Positions 21,359 through 30,250 of a DNA stretch of 31,420 nt are shown here, in pieces. This DNA comes from DAOUMU01 sp034409055 (lineage in GTDB: Bacteria > Chloroflexota > Anaerolineae > 4572-78 > J111): NCBI GenBank assembly GCA_034409055.1, contig DAOUMU010000218.1:1-31420 (forward strand), given 5' to 3'. The notes under the pieces are model-generated. The model had not been told where the DNA came from and made no database searches. It saw only the letters and a program-made list of their open reading frames with translations. The position numbers and the translations under genes are program-made. Within the stretch, counting starts at the first letter, position 1. Every line of letters starts with the position of its first letter.

Positions 21359-23407
21359 CTACAGCCATTGACGCGGGATACTCTCCAACCAGGACTTTTG
21401 AAAGAACGGATTACCGTTGAGGGTCACCAGCAGTTGGATGTCCACATGTAGGTCGGTTTCGGTGCTGCGAATAGCCCCGGTGCTGCGGATGTAAATCTCA
21501 TAGCCGTACTCTTCAAGCTGGTAGATGATCTCATTATACAGTTGGGTTCGGGCCGGGTCGTGGTGGTAGGCGGTCATCTCCAACAGTTCAGAGGTGAACA
21601 GACGGGAGTCGCCCGGTAGGATGGAGGTATCGCCGCCATAAACTTTGACCGTAACGCTCTGCTTGATGACGTCTTCGATAATTTGCCAGGTGGGTGACTC
21701 CTCATAGCCACTGCCAATCTGGATCAACTCTGAAGCTGTGGTTTTGAACCGGGGCGGTGTCGGAACCTGATCGCCAGGTGGCACCACCGGCAAAACCAGG
21801 CGGGAGGGGTAGGTCGGGCCGCGATGCAGGGTATTATCGGCGGGATAGGGTGAGGGCCAGATGACCGGCCAGTAGGCGCTGGCTATACTCAGGCGAAGCC
21901 GATGTCCGGCCAGAAAACGATAGCCGACGGCCTTGAGTTGGACTCGCACCTCATAGATCTCATTGGGCTTGAGCGGCTGGGGGTTGGTGTGGCCGTGGCG
22001 ATGGGTCAGGTTGAGGATGCCGGTGCTGACGAGGGCCGAGGTGTTGTCGGGTGCCACGTCTGTCAGGCGGACGATCACGTGAGCCACCGGAGCGGTGGAA
22101 CTTAGATGCAAAATAGCTTCCGGGAAGCCGATCAGGTCCAGTGGCTCGTCAAGAGGCACGCTGGTGAAAGTCAGGCTCAAGGCTTCGTCCGGGCACAGGT
22201 TACGGGCCAGGCCGTTAGGAGCGACGCCCCCACCCCAACACAGACTGGCCTTCGTACCCAGGGTAGGCCGGTGGGGATAGGTATCAATTTTGGGTTTCGA
22301 GTTTTGAATTGTGAATTGTGATTCGGGCAGCAGGGTGCCGTCGCCAAGGTAGAGGATGAGGGGCTGGGTGCGTTCGATGGGATAGGCGGCCTCGCTGTAC
22401 CAGACGCCGTTCACTTTTTGGGGAAAAGGTTCCGGTGGCGTGTACTCCTGCCGGAAGATGGTCAGCACCGGCTCGTCCATCACTCCGTTATCGATACCTT
22501 TCAGCCAGTAGTCAAAAAAACGGACCATCTCGTGCAACCAGTCGATGTTGGGGCCGGGGTAGGCACTGTCGGGCGTGGCGTGGACCCACGGGCCAATAAG
22601 AGCCTTGCGGGGTGCGTTGATGCACTTTTCCTGCATACGCAGCACGGCATTGGTATAGCCGTCGGCCCAGCCGCCGATGTGGAAAATGGCGCAGGTAATC
22701 CGGCCGTAGTCGGGAGCCAGGGAACCGGTCCGCCAGTAGGGACCGTCGGTCTGCTGGCTCAGCCATTCGATGAGCCAGGGTGGGGTTTGCTCCAGGCGAA
22801 CCTTCCACTGGGCGGCCCAGTTGCCTCGGGTATATTTGAGGGGAGGCGGCATAGCGTTCATACCAATCTGGCTGACAGCATATTGGGCCAGTTCGCTACC
22901 GGTCAGGCAACCGCCCAGGTAGTGTACATCGTCGGTGTAGCGGTCGTCGGTGGCATATATAGGGACGATGGCCTTGAGGCTGGGTGGGCGGAGCGTTGCC
23001 ACCTGGATGGCGGTAAAGCCGCCGTAACTGATGCCCCACATACCCACGTTGCCGTTACACCAGGGCTGGGCAGCCAGCCACTCGACTGCGTCGTAGCCGT
23101 CCCGGGTTTCGGTCGGGGTATATTCATCCAGAGCGATACCGGGACTGTTACCGGTGCCGCGGATATCGAGCCGGCAGCCAACGTAGCCGCGCTGGGCCAG
23201 GTAAGTCATCCACTGGTGATCGGCCCGATAGCGCCAGTCGCCTTTACGGTAGGGAATCATCTCCAGAATGACTGGAAACTTCTCATCCGATTCGCGAGAA
23301 ACAGGCATAAATAGATTGGCGGATAGGGTCAGGCCATCACGCACCGGAATCTGGACATTGTAACGGATTTCTACCCCGTATAGGGTCGTACCGGTTGATT
23401 TTTCCAT
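21359..23407 (-). CDS. CocE/NonD-family alpha/beta hydrolase (2)
   Basis: Paralogue of the downstream gene, 682 residues, with the same layout: an N-terminal alpha/beta hydrolase core with Ser127 in GISYGGF, Asp249 in GGWADGYTNA and His276 in GPWVHA, then the C-terminal beta-sandwich domain. Both paralogues keep TDDRY and DVHY segments after the nucleophile and a DYWLKGID segment after the histidine. They differ clearly in sequence, so this is an old duplication with likely divergent specificity. No signal peptide. ATG 23407 has no clear Shine-Dalgarno sequence and lies 85 bases after the stop of the C45 hydrolase gene. The three form a minus-strand operon divergent from a peptide importer. 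Confidence 0.88.
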   Translation of the reverse strand: MEKSTGTTLYGVEIRYNVQIPVRDGLTLSANLFMPVSRESDEKFPVILEMIPYRKGDWRYRADHQWMTYLAQRGYVGCRLDIRGTGNSPGIALDEYTPTETRDGYDAVEWLAAQPWCNGNVGMWGISYGGFTAIQVATLRPPSLKAIVPIYATDDRYTDDVHYLGGCLTGSELAQYAVSQIGMNAMPPPLKYTRGNWAAQWKVRLEQTPPWLIEWLSQQTDGPYWRTGSLAPDYGRITCAIFHIGGWADGYTNAVLRMQEKCINAPRKALIGPWVHATPDSAYPGPNIDWLHEMVRFFDYWLKGIDNGVMDEPVLTIFRQEYTPPEPFPQKVNGVWYSEAAYPIERTQPLILYLGDGTLLPESQFTIQNSKPKIDTYPHRPTLGTKASLCWGGGVAPNGLARNLCPDEALSLTFTSVPLDEPLDLIGFPEAILHLSSTAPVAHVIVRLTDVAPDNTSALVSTGILNLTHRHGHTNPQPLKPNEIYEVRVQLKAVGYRFLAGHRLRLSIASAYWPVIWPSPYPADNTLHRGPTYPSRLVLPVVPPGDQVPTPPRFKTTASELIQIGSGYEESPTWQIIEDVIKQSVTVKVYGGDTSILPGDSRLFTSELLEMTAYHHDPARTQLYNEIIYQLEEYGYEIYIRSTGAIRSTETDLHVDIQLLVTLNGNPFFQKSWLESIPRQWL

Positions 23408-23492
23408 AGTGTGACAGGCTCATTAGTATCTGTAACTGAGGGAGATGAACCGAGGTGGGCGTCGTAATTCAGCCCGTGCTCTGGCATTTCCC

Positions 23493-24593
23493 TTAAATAT
23501 CGAGATGATAAGTGTGATACGGATTCTGACAGGGGTTACCCCAGGCCAGGTGCATCACCCGGGCGGTCAGGTCAATGACCTGGGCATTAATCGTTTTCTC
23601 CCGGTCTAGTGGGTCAGTATAATCTATGGCGTGGTTACAGATAGAGTCGGGATAATTGACATGATCCCGCTGGATGGTCTGTAAGGATTTGATGGTATGG
23701 GAAGAAGTTTGTTTGAGTAAGCGCAAGGCCCGGAAGTAGCGCACCCGGGAACTGATCAGTTCATCCGGCTCGTCTTCTATGGCTTGCATAGCAAAGTCGA
23801 GGTAATGGTTAGTATGAGCCAGGTAGCCGTCCTCGGCGTAGAGGATAGCAAAATGACGGGCCGACACTTCTACATTGTACAGTTCGCCGCTTTCGTGGGC
23901 CAGCAGGTGATTATAACCGGCTGCCCGCTGGGCTACGAGCATATGGCGAATGGCTGCGGCGGGTGTGCGAGCCCCTAAAACGGCGCGGGAGGCTACCAGG
24001 CGCGGGATGCCGATGCGGCAATCGCTGGGGTAGACCGAGTCACAACATTGGGTAATACCAGCCGCATTAAAGCCGATATTGGGTAACAGGCCACCGTAAG
24101 TCATCGCCAGGAAGGGCGGTTCATCATCGGGCATGGCGTGGACGATAAAAACGTCTGATTCATCCTCGGGTACCCAATCTTCATTGTGGGCAATGAGAAC
24201 GTGCCCGTCAGCCGTGTGAACCTCGTTAACAGCCAGACTGGTACATTTGGTCAGGTGCAGCGCGTCTACGGTAACAGCTTCCATAGCGTTGATGGTGGCA
24301 ATGTCATCAAAAGAAACATCAGCCCCCTCGGCAATTCCCATGAGTTCCTCCACATATTGGGGATAGCGCTCCTGGACAAAGGGTATATACTTGCGGCTTT
24401 GGATTTGAGCCCCGGCCCAGGTTAACTCCAGTTTTTCATAGGCTTTATCCAGCAGAACACGCGCATTTTCGATGCTGTGGCGAACCTGCGTCGCGCAGGC
24501 TTGCCCAATCTGGCGTCCCATTTCACGATGGGAGCCGACCACCTTAATCAAGGGTGGGGGTGTCGAATGCAATGGGGAAATTTCAGTGTTCAC
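23493..24593 (-). CDS. C45-family Ntn-hydrolase (acyl-CoA:6-APA acyltransferase-like)
   Basis: A 366-residue Ntn-fold amide hydrolase or acyltransferase related to isopenicillin N acyltransferase. The expected autocatalytic nucleophile is Cys117 in LTKCTSLAVN, exposed when the chain is cut before it; GHVLIAHNEDW (about 129-139) supplies the conserved Asn-Glu-Asp positions, and GFNAAGITQCCDSVYP matches the family's second landmark. The conserved N-terminal REMGRQIG (23-30) supports the GTG start at 24593. Bacterial members mostly hydrolyse linear amides rather than make penicillin. As first gene of the operon with two CocE-like hydrolases, next to a peptide importer, it probably takes part in breaking down imported N-acyl or peptide amides. 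Confidence 0.85.
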   Translation of the reverse strand: MNTEISPLHSTPPPLIKVVGSHREMGRQIGQACATQVRHSIENARVLLDKAYEKLELTWAGAQIQSRKYIPFVQERYPQYVEELMGIAEGADVSFDDIATINAMEAVTVDALHLTKCTSLAVNEVHTADGHVLIAHNEDWVPEDESDVFIVHAMPDDEPPFLAMTYGGLLPNIGFNAAGITQCCDSVYPSDCRIGIPRLVASRAVLGARTPAAAIRHMLVAQRAAGYNHLLAHESGELYNVEVSARHFAILYAEDGYLAHTNHYLDFAMQAIEDEPDELISSRVRYFRALRLLKQTSSHTIKSLQTIQRDHVNYPDSICNHAIDYTDPLDREKTINAQVIDLTARVMHLAWGNPCQNPYHTYHLDI

Positions 24594-25325
24594 GTCAAAC
24601 CCCTATATTTTGTATGGGATAAGCCGCGACTGCAAAGTGGTAGCGGCGGCAATTTTTATTCCTCACTCTAACACAACCGTAGCCACTCAGGCAAATGGAA
24701 CGGGGATATCTAAAAGCCTGGATATTGACAATCCGTAGCATATCTATTATCATTTGTGACACTCAAATAACTGGTCCTTGAACTTAGGGTGATGTGCTGC
24801 CCTTCTTATTTTCCTCTTAAAGCAGCCATATGCTCCTTAGTCAAACGGTTATCGCGCCCTGAGTTTAATGTAGACCAGTTATCATTACGCTCGTTAGTTC
24901 CAGGCTAAAAATTATCCACGGTCGAAATAGTTCTCAATAAAGCTTGGACACTAATTAGTCTGTTTGGCTAAGGGGTTTATACCTGAATTGGTTCACAGGC
25001 TGCTGGCATACTTCTCTCTTGCTTCACACCTGATCGCCAGAAGCGAATAGCATACAGATATCACAATCACGGATTTTTATTTTTGATGTATGAAATCCGT
25101 TGCTAGCCGTATCCTAAAACTGACAAGGTTGTATGGTGTTGGGAGGAGGTGGTGTAAAACCCTACAAATGGGTAGTTATGAGCCTTTCCGGCTTACTCTT
25201 GGATCTGTTCCCGAGCATACCTATGGGATATTGGGAACAGTAGGGCTTATATGTATCGAGCGTATCGGCTCCGCCAGAACGACGAGGTGGGGCCAAAATT
25301 AGCTATTCGTAAAGGAGAGTTTGTG
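24594..25325. other. Divergent control region, no gene recognised
   Basis: A 732-base gap between the hydrolase operon and the transporter operon, more AT-rich than the genes. Short open frames occur but lack ribosome sites and family resemblance. It must hold both promoters, although I see no strong -35/-10 pair; weak candidates exist just upstream of the C45 start. The only clear structure is the inverted repeat at 25205-25240. No regulator gene is present, so control of the locus probably comes from elsewhere. Confidence 0.6.
25205..25240. promoter_or_regulatory. Candidate operator upstream of the peptide-binding protein
   Basis: A perfect 8-bp inverted repeat, CTGTTCCC (25205-25212) and GGGAACAG (25233-25240), has a 20-base spacer and lies about 90 bases upstream of the ATG at 25326. 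The spacing suits a dimeric regulator contacting two or more helical turns, or an RNA hairpin in the leader. The bound factor is unknown. Confidence 0.45.
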
Positions 25326-27074
25326 ATGTTTTTGGTAAGAAAATGGTATCTGTTCTCTATCCTGGTCGTAGTGGCGCTGCTGGTGGCTGCCTGCGAGGGA
25401 GTCGCCCAACCAGCCGCCCCGGCCGAGTCCGAGCCAGCGGAGTCTGCCCCCAGCGAAGTTATCCAGGGTGAACAGGCCGAAGCCCCCGCCGAAACCGGCG
25501 GAGCCACCGGAGGCGTCGTGCGTATCGGCATCAATGGCAGCCCTGATACCCTCAATCCCGGTACAGCGATTTTAGCCGAAGCATATGACCTGTTTGAAGT
25601 CGTTTACGACTCAATGTATGATCTTCAACTTGACGGCAGTTTCACCCTTTCTTTGGCTGAAAGCGCGGAAATGTCTGACGATGGCACCGTCTGGACCTTC
25701 AAAATTCGCCCAGGCATTAAGTTTCACGATGGTGAACCTCTCACCGCTAAAGACATTGCCTTTTCTTACAATTTCTACCAGGCCCATGAAGATTTTCCCT
25801 ATCTGAACAGTTATACCGGCTATTTTGTGAGCGCCGAAGCCCCTGATGACAATACGGTCGTGCTGACGTTATCGGAACCCATTCCCAATATCGAAAGCCA
25901 ACTCATTTATCTCTATGTGCTGCCCGAACACATCTGGTCCCAGTATACCGAGGGTTCGGCCGCGGCTGAATTTGAAAATCCGGAGATGATCGGTAGCGGA
26001 CCGTTTAAGTTAGTGGAGTACAAACAGAATGAATTTACTCGCCTGGCGGCCAACAAAGAGCATTTTCTGACCCCGCCTAAGGTCGATGAAGTGATTTTCC
26101 AAACGTTCGGCAACCCGGATGCCTTAGTGCAGGCCATTATCACCGGTCAGGTCGATATGATTACTGAAATGCCCAACACTGCTGTACCCAAGCTGCGCAA
26201 TACCGAGAATGTTGCTTTGGCGATTGGTGCGCCTCTGGCGCCAGAGGTACGAGACATCATTTTCAACCAGACTGCGTCCGAAAACTGCCCACCTGACGAC
26301 GGTATTTGTTCTGGACATCCCGCCCTGCGTGACCGTAACCTCCGCCTGGCCCTGGCCCACGCTACCGACAAGCAGAACATTATTGACGTGGCCCTACTGG
26401 GGTTGGGTGCGGAGGGCCGAACCCTCATCCCCGATGGCCTGGGTATATGGTATAACGATGCCCTTGAAGATTATGCCTTCGACCTTGATAAAGCTAACCA
26501 GATTCTCGACGACGCGGGCTATGTCGATACAGACGGTGACGGCGTTCGTGAAATGCCCGATGGGGGTCAGCCGCTGATCTTTCGTCTGTACTGGCCCAAC
26601 GATATTAGCACAGCCCCACGGTTGGCCGAGTTGTTGGGCGATACTTGGGGACAGGTTGGGGTTAAGCTTGAACCGCAGGCTCTTGATCCGGACGCTCTGA
26701 CTGCGGTTTGTTGTCCTACTTTTGATTTTGACGTCATGATTTGGGGTTGGGGCTCCGATCCCGATCCAAGTCTGTTGTTGAGCGTGATGACAACCGACGA
26801 AATCCCGACCGGCAGCAGTGAAACTGGCTATTCAAACCCCAAATATGATGAATTATATGCCCAACAATCCGTCGAACTTGACCGAGAAAAGCGCCGTGAA
26901 ATTGTCTGGGAGATGCAGAAGATTGTCCACGATGACGTAGTCTACATTATTCCCTACTATGCTCAGGCTGTACAAGCCTACCGTACCGATCGCTTTAAGG
27001 GTTGGATCACCGATGCACCCAAGCTGTATCTGCAAGACCCAACCTCGCTCATCATCATCGAACCGATCAAGTAA
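25326..27074 (+). CDS. Family-5 ABC transporter peptide-binding lipoprotein
   Basis: Extracellular solute-binding protein of 582 residues for a peptide/nickel-type ABC importer. The ATG at 25326 follows AAAGGAG and gives a signal peptide ending in LLVAAC, lipidated at Cys23; the longer frame upstream would bury this signal. An Ala/Glu/Pro/Ser-rich linker to about residue 58 precedes the SBP_bac_5 domain, with the typical starts VVRIGINGSPDTLNPG and DDGTVWTFKIRPGIKFHDGEP (about 118-139) and an AKDIAFSYNFY segment. Binding specificity cannot be read from sequence. It is first in a five-gene operon and separated from the permeases by a hairpin that may set a higher level for this subunit. The divergent hydrolases suggest a substrate with ester or amide bonds. 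Confidence 0.93.
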   Translation: MFLVRKWYLFSILVVVALLVAACEGVAQPAAPAESEPAESAPSEVIQGEQAEAPAETGGATGGVVRIGINGSPDTLNPGTAILAEAYDLFEVVYDSMYDLQLDGSFTLSLAESAEMSDDGTVWTFKIRPGIKFHDGEPLTAKDIAFSYNFYQAHEDFPYLNSYTGYFVSAEAPDDNTVVLTLSEPIPNIESQLIYLYVLPEHIWSQYTEGSAAAEFENPEMIGSGPFKLVEYKQNEFTRLAANKEHFLTPPKVDEVIFQTFGNPDALVQAIITGQVDMITEMPNTAVPKLRNTENVALAIGAPLAPEVRDIIFNQTASENCPPDDGICSGHPALRDRNLRLALAHATDKQNIIDVALLGLGAEGRTLIPDGLGIWYNDALEDYAFDLDKANQILDDAGYVDTDGDGVREMPDGGQPLIFRLYWPNDISTAPRLAELLGDTWGQVGVKLEPQALDPDALTAVCCPTFDFDVMIWGWGSDPDPSLLLSVMTTDEIPTGSSETGYSNPKYDELYAQQSVELDREKRREIVWEMQKIVHDDVVYIIPYYAQAVQAYRTDRFKGWITDAPKLYLQDPTSLIIIEPIK

Positions 27075-27090
27075 TTTTAGATTGAGCTAG

Positions 27091-27137
27091 ATGAAACGTG
27101 GTACATGAAGTTTCCATGTATCACGTTTCATTGTTTT
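27091..27137 (+). terminator. Attenuating hairpin between binding protein and permease
   Basis: A 17-bp stem pairs 27091-27107 (ATGAAACGTGGTACATG) with 27115-27131; all pairs are Watson-Crick except one G-U. The loop has 7 bases and is followed by TGTTTT. It starts 16 bases after the binding-protein stop and ends 20 bases before the permease ATG. Partial termination, or protection of the upstream mRNA, would give the excess of binding protein usual in such importers. Confidence 0.65.
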
Positions 27138-27151
27138 CCCGGGAGTGCACC

Positions 27152-28174
27152 ATGAACCAATATGTTCTCAAAAGAGTTGGGTGGGCTTTATTGACGATTG
27201 GTTTTGTGATTGTGCTTAACTTTTTCCTGTTTCGTATCTTGCCTGGTGACCCGGCCCGGATGGTGCGGGATCCGCGTCTGACGCAAGAAGCAGTCGAAGC
27301 AATCCGGATCCGGTTTGGCTTGGATAAGCCAATTATCAACTGCATTGATACTTTCACCCCCCTGCGCTTTGGTCATTGCACGATCAATCCGCTGGATACC
27401 CAATTTTTCCGGTATGTAACGAACCTGTTGCGGGGTGATTTGGGAACCAGTTTCCATACCCAGCGGCCGGTGGCCGATATCCTGACCGAGAATCTGGTGA
27501 ATACAGTGCTACTAATTGGTGCCGGTACAATTTTGTCCATCATTTTTGGTGTACTGTCGGGGCTGGTTGCCGCCTGGAAATCACGCACGGTCATTGATTA
27601 CACCGTTCTGATTGGCGGCCTGATTACCTGGTCCCTGCCAACCTTCTGGTTTGGCATTATCTTGCTGTTTATCGGGAGTAGCCATTTTGGCCTGCCGATT
27701 GGGGGCAAATTTACGATAGGGACCAGCTACAATAATCTTTCAGAAAGATGGCTCGATATTGGTCGTCACCTGATCCTGCCTACGTTGACCTATACCATCA
27801 TTTATGCTGGGGAATACACCCTGTTTATGCGTAGCGCCGTCCTGGATATATTCTCGGAAGATTATATTCTAACGGCCAAAGCCAAGGGGCTAAATACCTT
27901 TCAGATTCTGCGGGATCACGCCTTGCGTAACGCTATGCTGCCGACAGTCACCATCGTTGCCCTGAACCTGGGTTTAACTGTGGCTGGGGCGATTCAAATT
28001 GAAGCCGTTTTTTCCTGGCCTGGCCTGGGCCAGGCCGTGGTTGAAGCGGTAGCCCGGCAAGATTACCCGGTGATGCAGGGGGCTTTTCTGCTCCTGGCCA
28101 TCAGCGTTATCTTTGCCAATCTGATCGCCGATTTACTCTATTCCTATCTGGATCCGCGTATTCAGACCGGATAA
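27152..28174 (+). CDS. Peptide ABC transporter permease, DppB/OppB type
   Basis: Inner-membrane permease of 340 residues with about six membrane helices. The N-terminal YVLKRVGWALLTIGFVIVLN and the LPGDPARMVRDPRLTQE segment are typical of the DppB/OppB side. The cytoplasmic coupling loop EDYILTAKAKGLNTFQILRD (about residues 237-256) carries the EAA-like motif that docks on an ATPase. ATG 27152 is chosen because GGGAG lies six bases upstream; in-frame codons further up lie in the attenuator hairpin. It works with the second permease, 95 bases downstream, as a heterodimeric pore. Confidence 0.92.
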   Translation: MNQYVLKRVGWALLTIGFVIVLNFFLFRILPGDPARMVRDPRLTQEAVEAIRIRFGLDKPIINCIDTFTPLRFGHCTINPLDTQFFRYVTNLLRGDLGTSFHTQRPVADILTENLVNTVLLIGAGTILSIIFGVLSGLVAAWKSRTVIDYTVLIGGLITWSLPTFWFGIILLFIGSSHFGLPIGGKFTIGTSYNNLSERWLDIGRHLILPTLTYTIIYAGEYTLFMRSAVLDIFSEDYILTAKAKGLNTFQILRDHALRNAMLPTVTIVALNLGLTVAGAIQIEAVFSWPGLGQAVVEAVARQDYPVMQGAFLLLAISVIFANLIADLLYSYLDPRIQTG

Positions 28175-28192
28175 GGGGACAAATGACTAAAA

Positions 28193-28247
28193 ACGAACGA
28201 CGAATGATGAGCAATTTGCCCCGGTTTTTCAGTCCTTCGTCGTTTGT
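28193..28247. repeat. Inverted repeat in the gap between the two permease genes
   Basis: ACGAACGACGAA (28193-28204) and TTCGTCGTTTGT (28236-28247) pair at 11 of 12 positions around a 31-base loop. It occupies most of the 94-base gap, while the other later gaps in the operon are 6 to 23 bases. It may be an mRNA-stability hairpin or a small repeat insertion; no U-tract follows. Confidence 0.5.
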
Positions 28248-28268
28248 CGCGATCAATGGAGGTTGATC

Positions 28269-29207
28269 ATGGAGGATCTCAAGACATTCTGGCGCGATTT
28301 TAAACACCAGCAAATGGGGCTGATTGGTCTGGCCATGCTGTTGGTAGCTATTGCCGTGGCTGTATTTGCGCCAGTGTTAGCCCCTTATGATCCTACTGAA
28401 GCAGTTCGGGTGACGATTGACAATATTTATGCCCCGCCCAGCTCGGCCCACTGGCTGGGGACCGACGACGCAGGCAAGGATGTCTTGACCAATCTGATCT
28501 ATGGCTCGCGGGTGTCGCTGACGGTCGGCTTTTTTGCTTCATTTATCACCCTGGTCATCGGCGGGACGATCGGTATTGTAGCCGGATTCTATGGGGGACG
28601 GGTCGAAAACATCCTTATGCGTTTGACCGATATTCTACTGGTGATTCCGGACCTGCCTCTGATGATCATTTTAATTGCCTTGCTCGGCCGCAAGCTATGG
28701 GTGATTATTGTGGTAGTTGGCATCCTGAGTTGGACCGGTACGGCTCGTGTCGTTCGTTCGCAAACCCTGTCGGTCAAGGAGCGCAAATTTGTGCAGCGGG
28801 CCCGGGCCATTGGGGCCGGCAACCTGTACATTATTCACCGGCATATCTTTCCCCTGGTCTTTCCGTTGATGGTGGTCAACGCCGTGCTGGTCATCTCCGG
28901 TATCATTCTCTACGAGGCCACCCTCGCTTTTCTGGGGCTGGGTGATCCGACCCGCCTGAGTTGGGGCCAGATGCTCCAGTTTGCCTTTAGTCGAGGCGGG
29001 ATGAGCGCCGGGGCCTGGTGGGCCTTAGTCCCCCCGGGGGTGTCTATCGCCTGGGTTGCCCTCGGCCTGACCTTGTTGGGGAATGGGTTGGAGCGCGTGT
29101 TTAACCCCCGCCTGGAGTTGCACCATCTCTCGGTGGGGCCAAAAATGGTGGCCCGACCCAAGCTTACAACCACCACCGCGTCTATGCCCGCGCCGGGTGG
29201 AAAGTAA
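28269..29207 (+). CDS. Peptide ABC transporter permease, DppC/OppC type
   Basis: Inner-membrane permease of 312 residues. The N-terminal helix (GLIGLAMLLVAIAVAVFAPVLAPYDP) and the SAHWLGTDDAGKDVLTNLIYG segment are hallmarks of the DppC/OppC side, and the EAA loop VKERKFVQRARAIGAGNLYI (about 168-187) docks on an ATPase. The C-terminus ends in the usual GLERVFNPRLE followed by an unusual threonine/proline-rich tail of about 30 residues. ATG 28269 follows TGGAGG at a good distance. The first ATPase gene begins 23 bases downstream, so the operon is continuous. Confidence 0.92.
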   Translation: MEDLKTFWRDFKHQQMGLIGLAMLLVAIAVAVFAPVLAPYDPTEAVRVTIDNIYAPPSSAHWLGTDDAGKDVLTNLIYGSRVSLTVGFFASFITLVIGGTIGIVAGFYGGRVENILMRLTDILLVIPDLPLMIILIALLGRKLWVIIVVVGILSWTGTARVVRSQTLSVKERKFVQRARAIGAGNLYIIHRHIFPLVFPLMVVNAVLVISGIILYEATLAFLGLGDPTRLSWGQMLQFAFSRGGMSAGAWWALVPPGVSIAWVALGLTLLGNGLERVFNPRLELHHLSVGPKMVARPKLTTTTASMPAPGGK

Positions 29208-29230
29208 GATGACAATAGAAGGATATTTCA

Positions 29231-30244
29231 ATGCTCAACTTGACCGACTCGCCCCTCTTGCTTGAGGTCCGCAACCTGTCTGTTGACTTCGTCAGTCCCG
29301 ACCAGCTACCGGCTCGTGCCCTGGAAAATGTCAGCTTCACTCTGCGCGAAGGCGAGATACTGGGGGTGGTGGGTGAGAGTGGTTGTGGCAAAACAACCCT
29401 GATGCTCAGTCTGATGCGCTTGCTAGCCGCGGCGGGGCGCATCGTCAATGGTCAAATCATTTTCCAGGGCCAGGATTTGCTGGATTTGACCGAACTAGAA
29501 ATGGCCGATGTCCGCTGGAAGAATATCTCCATGATATTCCAGGGCGCGATGAACGCCCTCAATCCGGTCCGCCGGGTGGGAGACCAGATTGCCGAGGCCA
29601 TCTGGCAGCATTACCCGATTAATGACAGAACCCAGGTTGAGGTGCGTGTCTCTGAACTGCTGGATATGGTTGGTATCAACCCGGAGCGTAAAAGGCAATA
29701 CCCGCACCAATTCTCAGGTGGGATGCGCCAGCGGGTTATGATTGCCATGGCCTTGGCCTGCACCCCCCAAATCGTGATTGCCGACGAGCCGACGACGGCT
29801 CTGGACGTGATGATCCAGGCTCAGATCCTGCAACTATTGAGCAAGTTGCGGGAGAAACTGGGCGTGGCCGTTCTGTTTATCACCCATGACCTGGGCGTGG
29901 TGGCTGAAATCTGTGACACCGTACTGGTAATGTACGGTGGAGTGGTGGCTGAATATGCCGACGTGGACACAATTTATAATCACCCTCAACATCCCTACAC
30001 CCAGGAGTTGCTTAAGGCTTTCCCCGACGTGTCAAATCTTGGCGATAGGTTGGCATCTATCCCTGGCTATCCGCCCCGTCTTGACGCTTTGCCGCCGGGT
30101 TGCCGCTTTGCCCCTCGCTGCCCCCTCGTTTTTGACCGGTGTTACACTGCCCAGCCATCTCCTTACTTGTTGAGCCAGGGCCAGACCAAAAATAAAACCC
30201 CACATTACGCCAGTTGCTGTTTGGTGGAGTTGGACAGGGATTAA
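29231..30244 (+). CDS. Peptide ABC transporter ATPase, DppD/OppD type
   Basis: Cytoplasmic ATPase of 337 residues. Walker A is GESGCGKTT (48-56), the signature is FSGGMRQRV (161-169) and Walker B is IVIADEPTTALD (181-192), with the switch histidine in FITHDLGVVAE. The C-terminal oligopeptide-transporter extension contains GCRFAPRCPLVFDRC and a later CC pair; in related Dpp ATPases such cysteines have been linked to an iron-sulfur cluster. GAAGGA precedes the ATG. It pairs with the next gene product to energise import. Confidence 0.94.
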   Translation: MLNLTDSPLLLEVRNLSVDFVSPDQLPARALENVSFTLREGEILGVVGESGCGKTTLMLSLMRLLAAAGRIVNGQIIFQGQDLLDLTELEMADVRWKNISMIFQGAMNALNPVRRVGDQIAEAIWQHYPINDRTQVEVRVSELLDMVGINPERKRQYPHQFSGGMRQRVMIAMALACTPQIVIADEPTTALDVMIQAQILQLLSKLREKLGVAVLFITHDLGVVAEICDTVLVMYGGVVAEYADVDTIYNHPQHPYTQELLKAFPDVSNLGDRLASIPGYPPRLDALPPGCRFAPRCPLVFDRCYTAQPSPYLLSQGQTKNKTPHYASCCLVELDRD

Positions 30245-30250
30245 AAATCA

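Noticed and set aside
22418..23314. 298-codon plus-strand open frame opposite the second CocE-like gene
   Set aside because: Antisense shadow; its codon pattern mirrors the real gene.
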